Source: Puniceicoccaceae bacterium
GTDB taxonomy: Bacteria; Verrucomicrobiota; Verrucomicrobiae; Opitutales; Coraliomargaritaceae
NCBI GenBank assembly: GCA_902516225.1
Contig: CABXXS010000020.1
Coordinates: 1-18,312 of the forward strand
Direction of reading: 5' to 3'
DNA length: 18,312 bases
Shown here one piece after another: positions 1-6,467 of the stretch. The stretch's first letter is position 1. Each line of letters opens with the position of its first letter. Both the position numbers and the translations under genes were made by a program. The notes under the pieces were generated by a model. The model had not been told where the DNA came from. It did no database searches and worked only from the letters and a program-made list of their open reading frames with translations.

Positions 1-255
1 ACAGGGGCGGACACTGTGCTACACTTTGACCCTTGGTGGAACCCTGCCGCTGAAGCACAAGCTACCGATCGTGCCCACCGTATTGGACAAACCAAGGTCG
101 TAACTAGTATCAAGCTAATCGCCGCTGGCACTGTTGAAGAGAAGGTGCTAGAGCTCCAAAATAAAAAGGCAGAAATCTTAAAGGATCTCTTCGAAGAATC
201 CGAATCTGTGAATGCCAAGGTGAGCCTGGAAGATATAAAAGAGCTACTTTCATGA
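1..255 (+). CDS. SNF2-family DEAD/DEAH-box helicase, C-terminal end (partial)
   Basis: Only the last 84 residues are inside the window; the frame is open from base 1 and ends at TGA 253-255. They contain the signature end of the second RecA-like lobe of Swi2/SNF2 ATPases: TGADTV, then [20 protein letters not shown] with the following GQTK (helicase motif VI region, arginine finger in DRAHRIGQ), then a tail of the form [17 protein letters not shown]. These proteins are ATP-driven DNA translocases that remodel protein-DNA complexes; bacterial members are often RapA/HepA-like or large SWIM-domain proteins. The missing N-terminus prevents assignment to a subfamily. The GTG at 16 is an internal valine codon, not a start. 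A spacer of 136 bp follows before folB, with no convincing terminator hairpin. Confidence 0.93.
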   Translation, partial: TGADTVLHFDPWWNPAAEAQATDRAHRIGQTKVVTSIKLIAAGTVEEKVLELQNKKAEILKDLFEESESVNAKVSLEDIKELLS

Positions 256-391
256 TCAAATAGAGAATCTAAATGGGAATTGCTTCGTGAAGATACAAAT
301 TTTTGTATTAAGATTTATGGATAATTGTCGTTTAAAGAGATTGGTAGATTGTATCCTTTTAATTTGTTAATATCGCCGCTTTATTAGATCC

Positions 392-757
392 ATGCAAAAA
401 ACAAAAATTGAGTTAAAGGAGCTAGTTTTCTTCGCCCGACACGGTTTATTGGAGGAAGAGGCTGCGCTGGGACAGCGTTTTCGTATAGATATAATCGCTG
501 AATTGGAGCAGGATCTTGATCTACAAGAAGACAGCCCTGAATCATCGGTTAATTATGTTGAGTTATTCGAGACGGTCGAGTCGATCTTCACTGGTCAACG
601 TTTTAATATGATCGAGGCTGCTGCTGATGCCATAGCCTCGGGTATACTCAGCCGTTTTGAACGAGTACTCTCGGTCACAGTAAAAGTTAAAAAGCCCTCG
701 GTTCCGGTAGATTGCGTCTGTGATTATTTCGCTGTGGAGGTGACTCGATGCCGGTGA
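392..757 (+). CDS. folB: Dihydroneopterin aldolase FolB
   Basis: The 121-residue product has the normal FolB length (about 118-125). FolB cleaves 7,8-dihydroneopterin to 6-hydroxymethyl-7,8-dihydropterin and glycolaldehyde in tetrahydrofolate synthesis, in the cytoplasm. Visible family features: FARHGLLEEE near residues 14-23 (the HG followed by the catalytic-site glutamate), GQRFRIDI at 27-34, VNY at 53-55, the pterin-binding MIEAAAD at 73-79 (Glu75) and the C-terminal KVKKPSVPV at 98-106 with the conserved catalytic lysine. The ATG at 392 has no Shine-Dalgarno sequence. The last 10 bases overlap folK, which performs the next step, so the two are almost certainly translationally coupled. The main alternative, the related FolX epimerase, is less likely given the folK neighbour. 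Confidence 0.93.
   Translation: MQKTKIELKELVFFARHGLLEEEAALGQRFRIDIIAELEQDLDLQEDSPESSVNYVELFETVESIFTGQRFNMIEAAADAIASGILSRFERVLSVTVKVKKPSVPVDCVCDYFAVEVTRCR
736..740 (+). promoter_or_regulatory. Strong Shine-Dalgarno sequence of folK inside folB
   Basis: GGAGG lies 7 bases before the folK ATG at 748, within the folB reading frame. It is the only strong Shine-Dalgarno motif I see in the window and supports the overlapping start of folK. Confidence 0.75.
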
Positions 758-1242
758 CCCGAGCTTATTTAGCTCTAGGTAGTAATCAGGGAGATCGGCT
801 TAGGCAGTTGCAGGAAGCTCTTGATTCTTTAGCCTGTGATGAGCTATCAATTATTCAAGTTAGTCCTGTCTTCGAGAACCGCGCACTCGGTATGGGTGAA
901 GCCGAAGACTTTCTCAACGCTATTGCTGAGATAGATACATCATTATCTCCAATAAATTTATTGGACCGTTGTCTGGATGTGGAGGCAGAACTCGGTCGTG
1001 TACGTGGCAAAGAATGGGCTCCACGCACCATCGACCTAGATCTTATTACTTACGGACAAAAAGTAATTAAGCACCCTCGACTTTGTTTGCCTCACCCTCG
1101 TTTATTTGAACGCGATTTTGTTGTGCATCCGCTAAACGATATTGCACCTGATTTAATGATTTGCGGCCAGCGAGTCTCTGATATGGCGCAAGCGCTTCCA
1201 ATTGATGAGCTAACTCTAACGGACTATTGTTTACACTTCTAG
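748..1242 (+). CDS. folK: 2-amino-4-hydroxy-6-hydroxymethyldihydropteridine pyrophosphokinase FolK
   Basis: FolK (HPPK) transfers pyrophosphate from ATP to 6-hydroxymethyl-7,8-dihydropterin, the step after FolB and before dihydropteroate synthase. The 164-residue protein is full length. It opens with the family motif YLALGSNQGDRL (7-18), has FLNAIAEI (55-62) in the substrate pocket, RTIDLDLITYG (93-103) with the two magnesium-binding aspartates Asp96 and Asp98, and PHPRLFERDFVVHPLNDIAP (115-134). The start is fixed by the GGAGG at 736-740 and by the motif lying six residues from the N-terminus. It is coupled to folB by a 10-base overlap. There is no folP in the window. A 111-bp spacer follows. 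Confidence 0.96.
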   Translation: MPVTRAYLALGSNQGDRLRQLQEALDSLACDELSIIQVSPVFENRALGMGEAEDFLNAIAEIDTSLSPINLLDRCLDVEAELGRVRGKEWAPRTIDLDLITYGQKVIKHPRLCLPHPRLFERDFVVHPLNDIAPDLMICGQRVSDMAQALPIDELTLTDYCLHF

Positions 1243-1272
1243 TTTCTCACTTAGAACTTTAATTATTCTAAA

Positions 1273-1330
1273 ATAAGCGATGGTAGCAGATTCAGTCACA
1301 GCAGTTAGCTACTTTACTCAGGACGCTTAT
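1273..1330 (+). other. Nested inverted repeats between folK and the uracil-DNA glycosylase gene
   Basis: ATAAGCG (1273-1279) is complementary to CGCTTAT (1324-1330), and inside it GTAGC (1283-1287) pairs with GCTAC (1308-1312). In RNA this would be a two-part stem with an internal loop, ending 23 bases before the next start codon. It has no U-tract, so it is not a normal intrinsic terminator. It may be a folK 3' end structure, a leader structure, or chance. Confidence 0.3.
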
Positions 1331-1353
1331 AAAAACATAAAATAGAATATAGA

Positions 1354-2097
1354 GTGGGGGAACAATTAGTGATAGATTCAGAGTATTTTAAAGGAGTACT
1401 TAGAGCTAGTGAGCGCTTATCCGATTCGGTAGATGCCCTGGACTTTGAGTCGCCTGTTACGCATACTTATAATCCTCTCCGCTATGCGTGGTCCGGACAT
1501 CGAAGCTACTTAGAGAGATTTACAGGTTCGCGTAAGAAGGTTCTTTTCATGGGTATGAACCCTGGTCCATTCGGTATGGCGCAGACGGGTGTACCCTTTG
1601 GTGAGATTTCAATAGTTCGAGAGTGGATGGGTATTGAGGAGAATATTACTCAGCCCGAAATCATCCACCCTAAAAGACCGATTGAGGGCTTCTCTTGCAA
1701 GCGCAGTGAGGTCAGCGGTAGTCGTTTTTGGGGGCTTTTTGCACAGCATTATCCAGTAGCAGAAGACTTTTTTGCGGATCATTTTGTGAGTAATTACTGT
1801 CCCTTAGTTTTTATGGATGCGAGCGGGAGTAACCGTACGCCAGATAAACTCACTGCCCCAGAGATCAGTAAACTTTACGCTGTTTGCGACCAATATTTTC
1901 GAGATTTGGTCGAAGCGCTTCAGCCGGATTGGGTTATCGGTGTTGGGGTCTTTGCCGAGGCTCGAGCTAAGAAGTCTTTGCGAGACTATAATCTTAATAT
2001 AGGGCGTATTTTGCATCCTAGCCCAGCTAGCCCAGCAGCCAACCGAGGCTGGGCTGACCAAGCCGAGAATCAGCTCAAGGACTTGGGTGTTTGGTGA
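1354..2097 (+). CDS. SMUG1-type (family 3) uracil-DNA glycosylase
   Basis: The 247-residue protein carries both diagnostic motifs of the SMUG1 branch of uracil-DNA glycosylases: GMNPGPFGMAQTGVPFG at 67-83, whose asparagine is the catalytic-site residue of motif 1, and HPSPASPAANRGW at 221-233, the motif 2 loop with His221 that intercalates into DNA. SNYCPLVFMD (146-155) contributes to the uracil pocket. SMUG1 excises uracil and some oxidised pyrimidines from DNA in base excision repair. It is best known from animals, with scattered bacterial homologues including structurally studied ones. The start is GTG; an alternative GTG at 1369 sits 7 bases after a GGGGGA tract and would remove five residues without touching any motif. 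It is convergent with the minus-strand gene that follows, so it is probably transcribed alone or with folBK. Confidence 0.92.
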   Translation: MGEQLVIDSEYFKGVLRASERLSDSVDALDFESPVTHTYNPLRYAWSGHRSYLERFTGSRKKVLFMGMNPGPFGMAQTGVPFGEISIVREWMGIEENITQPEIIHPKRPIEGFSCKRSEVSGSRFWGLFAQHYPVAEDFFADHFVSNYCPLVFMDASGSNRTPDKLTAPEISKLYAVCDQYFRDLVEALQPDWVIGVGVFAEARAKKSLRDYNLNIGRILHPSPASPAANRGWADQAENQLKDLGVW

Positions 2098-2189
2098 TTA
2101 TTTCTATTAAATAGTATCAAGAATTTGTATCTTTTTTAGCAGTGTCTGGATGTTATGGAGCCCATTAGTCCTACGTCTTTGAGTCGGGA

Positions 2190-3146
2190 TTATTTAAGCC
2201 ACTTCTTCCAACTTTCTCGATAGTCCTCTACATTGCGCCAATCGACTACTCGTGGGTCTGTGTGCACAATGTGGCCTTCTGGGGTACGATTAAGGTGAAG
2301 CTTTTCTACTAACGTCTCTACTCCCTTGTATCCCCATTCATAGTAGGGGTGAACAACCAATGCGTCGAGGTAACCTTGGTCTACGTATATGAAGGCCGAT
2401 GGAGAAGATTGGATTGCCACGACAGGAATCTCTCCGGCGTCCCAAGGTAGGGCAGGCATGCCAAGTAGCGGCCAGTCTTCCAAAAATACCCAGCCTTTAA
2501 TTAAGTCATTACGATCAATTCTTTCGGTAGTACGTATCGCCTCGATCGAGGATTGATAATCCGCAGAGCATGTTACGATAGTTTCAATTCGTCGGAAGCC
2601 AAGAACCTCACGCAAGCCTTCCATGCGTTGCTCTAATTCTACACTCGGCTTTTCTTTTGTTAGAATTGCTACGCGGCCTTTAGTCGGTAGCCTTTTGAGA
2701 ATCTCTCGACCTGCCAAACGTCCCGCTTCTAATTCATCAGCGAGTACTAAAGCTAGTGGTTTGCAGCCCTTAATTTCGCTCTCAAAAAAAATGATCTCTT
2801 GACCATACGCGGTGGCGAAATCTACCGAGGCATGAACAGCTTCTGTGTCTTGTGGGCTGATTAGTAGACCGTCTGCATTTTCTATAAATAGTTGCGCTAA
2901 TGCATCTGTTTGGCTGCCACCTTGGGATTTTTCTGGGGTAAAAACAATTAGCTCAATATCAATGGAATATTTCTGGCCTAATTCTAGAGCGGCAGCTTGA
3001 GCACCCTCATGGGTAGCCTGATATATGAGGTCTTTTTTATCCTGCCCAACAATCCCAATCCGGTACTCCCCAAGGAGTTCTCGATTTTGAGCACAGAGTA
3101 TTGTAACACAAAGGTGGAGGGATAATATTAAGAAGCACCGAATCAT
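2190..3146 (-). CDS. Secreted periplasmic sugar-binding protein (Peripla_BP_4 / LacI-type fold)
   Basis: The 318-residue product from ATG 3146 begins with a hydrophobic signal peptide (MIRCFLILSLHLCVTILCAQ). I chose this start because the frame could extend upstream to 3266, but that would overlap the preceding gene and bury the signal peptide 40 residues in. The mature part matches type I sugar-binding proteins: YRIGIVGQDKKDLIYQATHE, then a strand ending TPEKSQGGSQ, then LFIENADGLLISPQDTEAVH, and a second lobe with DELEAGRLAGREI and GRVAILT. No DNA-binding helix-turn-helix is present, so it is a binding protein, not a repressor. No ABC permease or ATPase is nearby. The gene lies 38 bp downstream of the GH20 gene on the same strand, so a shared transcript and a glycan or amino-sugar ligand are likely but inferred. 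Confidence 0.8.
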   Translation of the reverse strand: MIRCFLILSLHLCVTILCAQNRELLGEYRIGIVGQDKKDLIYQATHEGAQAAALELGQKYSIDIELIVFTPEKSQGGSQTDALAQLFIENADGLLISPQDTEAVHASVDFATAYGQEIIFFESEIKGCKPLALVLADELEAGRLAGREILKRLPTKGRVAILTKEKPSVELEQRMEGLREVLGFRRIETIVTCSADYQSSIEAIRTTERIDRNDLIKGWVFLEDWPLLGMPALPWDAGEIPVVAIQSSPSAFIYVDQGYLDALVVHPYYEWGYKGVETLVEKLHLNRTPEGHIVHTDPRVVDWRNVEDYRESWKKWLK

Positions 3147-3184
3147 TTTATTAGAATTAAGTACGAAGATATACAATGTGCACT

Positions 3185-4621
3185 TCAAGTATAACTTACT
3201 TTGGTTTCTGTCCCCATCATTGCTAGACTCTCTCCTAGTCCGCCCTCGCGACTGTGACGTCGCCATTGCTCTGAAAAATCCTTAATTAGTATTTGATAAT
3301 CCTCCGATACATCTACGCCTAGAACTCGTTCTATTGCTGCCTGATTTAAGCGCACAGCAAGAGCGATCTCTTGATCGAGACCTTCTGTAGGAATGGTATT
3401 TAGGGCGTTTTGACAATTCACTAATGTATTCGTGCTTACGAGTGGGCGTAACTTTTCTTCTAGCTCATTCTCATCGGAAAAGAATGAGCTGTGAAGGAAA
3501 CTATTGGGCGCTGCAGGTTGGGGGAGTAGATTATCGATCTCGCCAAGAGCGCAAAGGGCGGCGCCGTGACCACTTTTAAAGTCGGGAAAAAAAATTGAAT
3601 CAATCTGTTCCGCTAATTCGGTACGGCTTAAGGCTAACCCGTGTGCCGCCGCCGCAGCTATAATAAGGGGAGGGTAGAGAGTGAGCCAAGGTTGATGATG
3701 GCCATTGTCACCCCAAGCAGTTAGAAGTAGTCCTTTTGCGCCATTTAATTGTCCGTATTTAGCAGCCTGTCTAATATTGACTTCAGCGAGATCGAGGCGA
3801 CCAGAGAATGAGTTCCAATTACCTGCTCCGGGCGCGACATAGAATTGATTCCTGAAGCCGGCTTGTGCCACAGTTTTGCATTGTTGGTCGAATGGGTGAT
3901 CTGCCTCGTAGCCCCAGATGACGGGCTTAACACCCTTAGGAAGCTCAGAAACCAAATCAGGGTATTCAAGAATGATATCGGCCCAAAATTGGGGTTTGCA
4001 TCCATGCTTTTTAGATAAATCAAAAAGCTCTCGCATAAATTCTATATAGACGCGGTGCTTACCCTCTTCTTGGACACGCTTAGCACTACGCCCTTTGCCA
4101 AGTTCCCAAGGCTCATCGCCACCAATATGAAGCTGATTGGACTTAAAGTTAGGTATAAGTTCAGCGTATAGTTTGTCGATGAATGTTAAGCTTTCGCTTG
4201 AGGGGTAAAGAGTACTGCCGAATCTACGCCAACTAGAGATAGGATGATCGAAGCCTTCTGGGCACTCGGCTATTTCTTTATATTGTTCGTGCTTGAGCCA
4301 ACGCTCCATGTGTCCGAAGGAATTTTGATTCGGGACTAACTCGATCTCTCGTTCGGCGCAGTAGGAGTCAATATCACGAACCTCTTCAGGAGTCATAGGT
4401 GAAGCATCTTTCCAGACTACTTTATGCGTACTGTAAGCGAAGCTGTGCTCTGTGTAGAGTTGTAATTCGTTATAGTTTAAGATTTGAAGGGCATTAATCA
4501 GTCGCTTTAGGGCTTTAATCGTAGGAACTCGATTGCGACTTATATCCAGCATAAGGCCACGTCTTTTGAAATGAGGTTTTTCTTTCTTCCCAAAAAATGT
4601 ATCCGTTGATATCGCCATCAT
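3185..4621 (-). CDS. Glycoside hydrolase family 20 (beta-N-acetylhexosaminidase-like)
   Basis: The 478-residue protein is a GH20 catalytic barrel without the usual N-terminal GH20b domain. GH20 enzymes release terminal GlcNAc or GalNAc by substrate-assisted catalysis using an Asp-Glu pair; here it is HIGGDEPWELG at 165-175 (Asp169, Glu170). Other family-like features are RGLMLDISRNRVPT (21-34), NSFGHMERWL (100-109), the FWAD tryptophan (213), IWGYE (235-239), GNWNSFSGR (267-275) and TAWGDNGHHQPW (301-312). There is no signal peptide, and a stop codon lies 16 codons upstream with no other start between, so a cytoplasmic enzyme acting on imported oligosaccharides is most likely. Its partner downstream, by contrast, is exported. 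The exact substrate cannot be read from sequence. Two consecutive ATG codons (4621 and 4618) could serve as start; neither has a Shine-Dalgarno sequence. Confidence 0.88.
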   Translation of the reverse strand: MMAISTDTFFGKKEKPHFKRRGLMLDISRNRVPTIKALKRLINALQILNYNELQLYTEHSFAYSTHKVVWKDASPMTPEEVRDIDSYCAEREIELVPNQNSFGHMERWLKHEQYKEIAECPEGFDHPISSWRRFGSTLYPSSESLTFIDKLYAELIPNFKSNQLHIGGDEPWELGKGRSAKRVQEEGKHRVYIEFMRELFDLSKKHGCKPQFWADIILEYPDLVSELPKGVKPVIWGYEADHPFDQQCKTVAQAGFRNQFYVAPGAGNWNSFSGRLDLAEVNIRQAAKYGQLNGAKGLLLTAWGDNGHHQPWLTLYPPLIIAAAAAHGLALSRTELAEQIDSIFFPDFKSGHGAALCALGEIDNLLPQPAAPNSFLHSSFFSDENELEEKLRPLVSTNTLVNCQNALNTIPTEGLDQEIALAVRLNQAAIERVLGVDVSEDYQILIKDFSEQWRRHSREGGLGESLAMMGTETKVSYT

Positions 4622-5140
4622 TTTATAGGCATGGTTTTGCCACCAGTTTAATCTATACGCAAGTGTGCGTTAAATTGAATAATTCCAGCACGAAACTTAG
4701 GGTTTACCCAAGCCAATCAGTATTATTAATTTGCGGTCTATCTTCAGGTAATCCAAATGATTAGCTAGTCTATTTACAGTTATTATACTGGCTGATGGAG
4801 TTTCTGAGCTAATTTCCTTGCGCTTGATTTGAGTAGTAGATGATAAGCAGTATCTTAGGCAAATATACTTTATTATTATATTTCTAGTTTCACGCAAAGA
4901 CATGAGAATTTTTTTACTGATATTATAAAATTCAGTGCATTGTCATTGACAGGGAATTTTGCCATGATTTAGGCATTTTGTTATTTTTCATTAATTATAA
5001 TATTTTTTCATATTATAATTATTATTGGGTCAATTAATTGCCATGTCTTAGGATCCTCATTACTTAATTAAAACAATATTAATTCAAAGCACTTTCTAGA
5101 ATAGTTATTAATCTTTTACATTTTTACTTTTTAAAAAATT
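4622..5140. promoter_or_regulatory. AT-rich divergent intergenic region (519 bp)
   Basis: This region separates the minus-strand GH20 operon from the plus-strand NADH dehydrogenase gene and must hold both promoters. I find no convincing gene: a 68-codon minus-strand frame at 4697-4903 matches nothing I know and has no ribosome binding site. The half nearest ndh is extremely A/T-rich and contains the perfect palindromes TGTCATTGACA (4941-4951, which includes a consensus -35 TTGACA but no good -10 at normal spacing), a 12-bp-arm inverted repeat at 4992-5021 and CAATTAATTG at 5031-5040. Confidence 0.5.
4992..5021. repeat. Perfect A/T inverted repeat, 12-bp arms
   Basis: TAATTATAATAT (4992-5003) is exactly complementary to ATATTATAATTA (5010-5021), separated by the 6-base loop TTTTTC. 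It lies about 120 bp before the NADH dehydrogenase start. It could be a regulator-binding or cruciform site, or simply reflect local A/T richness. Confidence 0.45.
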
Positions 5141-6415
5141 ATGGATGAGAACAAACCTCATGTTGTTGTATTAGGTGGTGGATTTGCCGGTCTTTCTGCC
5201 GCTAAAGAACTCGCTAAGGCTAACGTAAGTGTAACGCTGATAGATCGACAAAATCACCATCTTTTTCAGCCTCTCTTATACCAAGTAGCCTCTGGTGGAT
5301 TATCTGCTACAGAAATTGCCCAACCGCTAAGATATATTTTATCTAGTCAGACTAATGTAAGAGTTATTATGGATGAGGTGGCAGGCATCGACCGAGGTAA
5401 TAGATGCGTCTCATTGCGAAAAACTGGAAGTTTACAATATGACTACCTTGTTGTCGGGTTAGGAATGAAAACTAGTTATTTCGGAAATGATGCTTGGGAG
5501 GCTCACGCGCCAGGTTTAAAATCACTCGATGAAGCAACCGAGATTAGACGTAGAATTCTTATGGCCTTTGAGCAAGCCGAGCTAACGCAAGGTAGTGAAG
5601 ATTCAAATAAAGAAATTGAGTTTGTTGTCGTTGGAGGAGGTCCTACTGGTGTGGAGCTTTCAGGTTCTATTGCTGAGTTATCTCGTAAAGTATTGCGCGA
5701 CGAGTTTAGGCGATTTAATGCAACTACTGCAAAAATACGACTTATTGAGGCAGCGCCTCGCTTGTTACCTGTTTTTGACGAAAAGCATTCAGAATATACC
5801 TTGCGTGAACTCGAAAAAATGGGCGTTCAGGTGCATTTAAACACACCAGTCACAGAAATCACTGATAATTCTGTAACATTTGGTGACACACAGATTAAGA
5901 CGAACTTAATCTTCTGGGCAGCAGGTCTGCAAGCGGGTAAGGCTCCTAGGACATTAGAAGGTGTGACGCGAGATAGAGCAGGTCGCATATTAGTAGAGAA
6001 AGACCTTACTATTCCTAATGACGATCGTGTCTACATAGTCGGTGACTTAGTGAGTTTAGTAGATTGCAAAGAACAAAGAGTCCCTGGAGTAGCTCCAGCT
6101 GCTATGCAGACGGGAAAGCACGCTGCTCAGCAGATTAGAAACTCCATCCAGGGCAAGCCCCGTAAAGCATTTAAATATTTTGATAAGGGAAATATGGCTA
6201 CAATTGGCCGCTCCAGGGCAATCGCTGAATTTAATGGTATAAAAGTGAGTGGTTTTTTTGCTTGGATCATGTGGCTTGTGGTTCATCTACTATTTTTAGT
6301 GGGTATGCGCAATCGTATTTCTGTCGTTCACAATTGGTTCTGGGCATACTTTACATGGTGTATGGGAGCGCGAATAATTACACAGAAACCTTATTCGGGG
6401 ACTTTGGTTAAATAG
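5141..6415 (+). CDS. ndh: Type II NADH dehydrogenase (NDH-2)
   Basis: The 424-residue flavoprotein transfers electrons from NADH to quinone without pumping protons, as a monotopic membrane enzyme. The N-terminal FAD-binding GGGFAGLSAAKEL is at 12-24, LYQVASGGLSATEIA at 46-60, the NADH-binding VVVGGGPTGVELSGSIAEL at 162-180, the second FAD contact VYIVGD at 297-302 and the quinone-site AAMQTG at 320-325. The C-terminus carries a hydrophobic stretch (371-388) and aromatic residues (397-408) with a HNWFWAYFTW signature, typical of the NDH-2 membrane anchor. Length is close to E. coli Ndh. The ATG at 5141 follows an A/T-rich leader with no Shine-Dalgarno sequence. The next gene, another flavoprotein, begins 49 bp downstream and may be cotranscribed. 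Confidence 0.94.
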   Translation: MDENKPHVVVLGGGFAGLSAAKELAKANVSVTLIDRQNHHLFQPLLYQVASGGLSATEIAQPLRYILSSQTNVRVIMDEVAGIDRGNRCVSLRKTGSLQYDYLVVGLGMKTSYFGNDAWEAHAPGLKSLDEATEIRRRILMAFEQAELTQGSEDSNKEIEFVVVGGGPTGVELSGSIAELSRKVLRDEFRRFNATTAKIRLIEAAPRLLPVFDEKHSEYTLRELEKMGVQVHLNTPVTEITDNSVTFGDTQIKTNLIFWAAGLQAGKAPRTLEGVTRDRAGRILVEKDLTIPNDDRVYIVGDLVSLVDCKEQRVPGVAPAAMQTGKHAAQQIRNSIQGKPRKAFKYFDKGNMATIGRSRAIAEFNGIKVSGFFAWIMWLVVHLLFLVGMRNRISVVHNWFWAYFTWCMGARIITQKPYSGTLVK

Positions 6416-6432
6416 TTGTCTTTCTTGCAATC

Positions 6433-6467
6433 GATTAAGGTATCATTACTTTAATCAATAAGTAATG
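6433..6467 (+). promoter_or_regulatory. Two overlapping, mutually exclusive hairpins at the start of the CysJ-like gene
   Basis: Hairpin A pairs 6433-6440 (GATTAAGG) with 6449-6456 (CTTTAATC, one G-U pair). Hairpin B pairs 6444-6451 (CATTACTT) perfectly with 6460-6467 (AAGTAATG), and its right arm contains the ATG at 6465. Both cannot form at once because they share 6449-6451. The stems are A/T-rich and of modest stability, so a regulatory role is only a possibility. Confidence 0.35.

Noticed and set aside
3147..3266. Upstream extension of the sugar-binding protein to an ATG at 3266
   Set aside because: It would overlap the end of the GH20 gene by 82 bp, add a charged 40-residue prefix and place the signal peptide internally; the ATG at 3146 gives a normal exported protein.
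4697..4903. 68-codon minus-strand open frame in the ndh-GH20 intergenic region
   Set aside because: It has no ribosome binding site, no recognisable motif and sits in A/T-rich promoter DNA; it looks like a chance frame.
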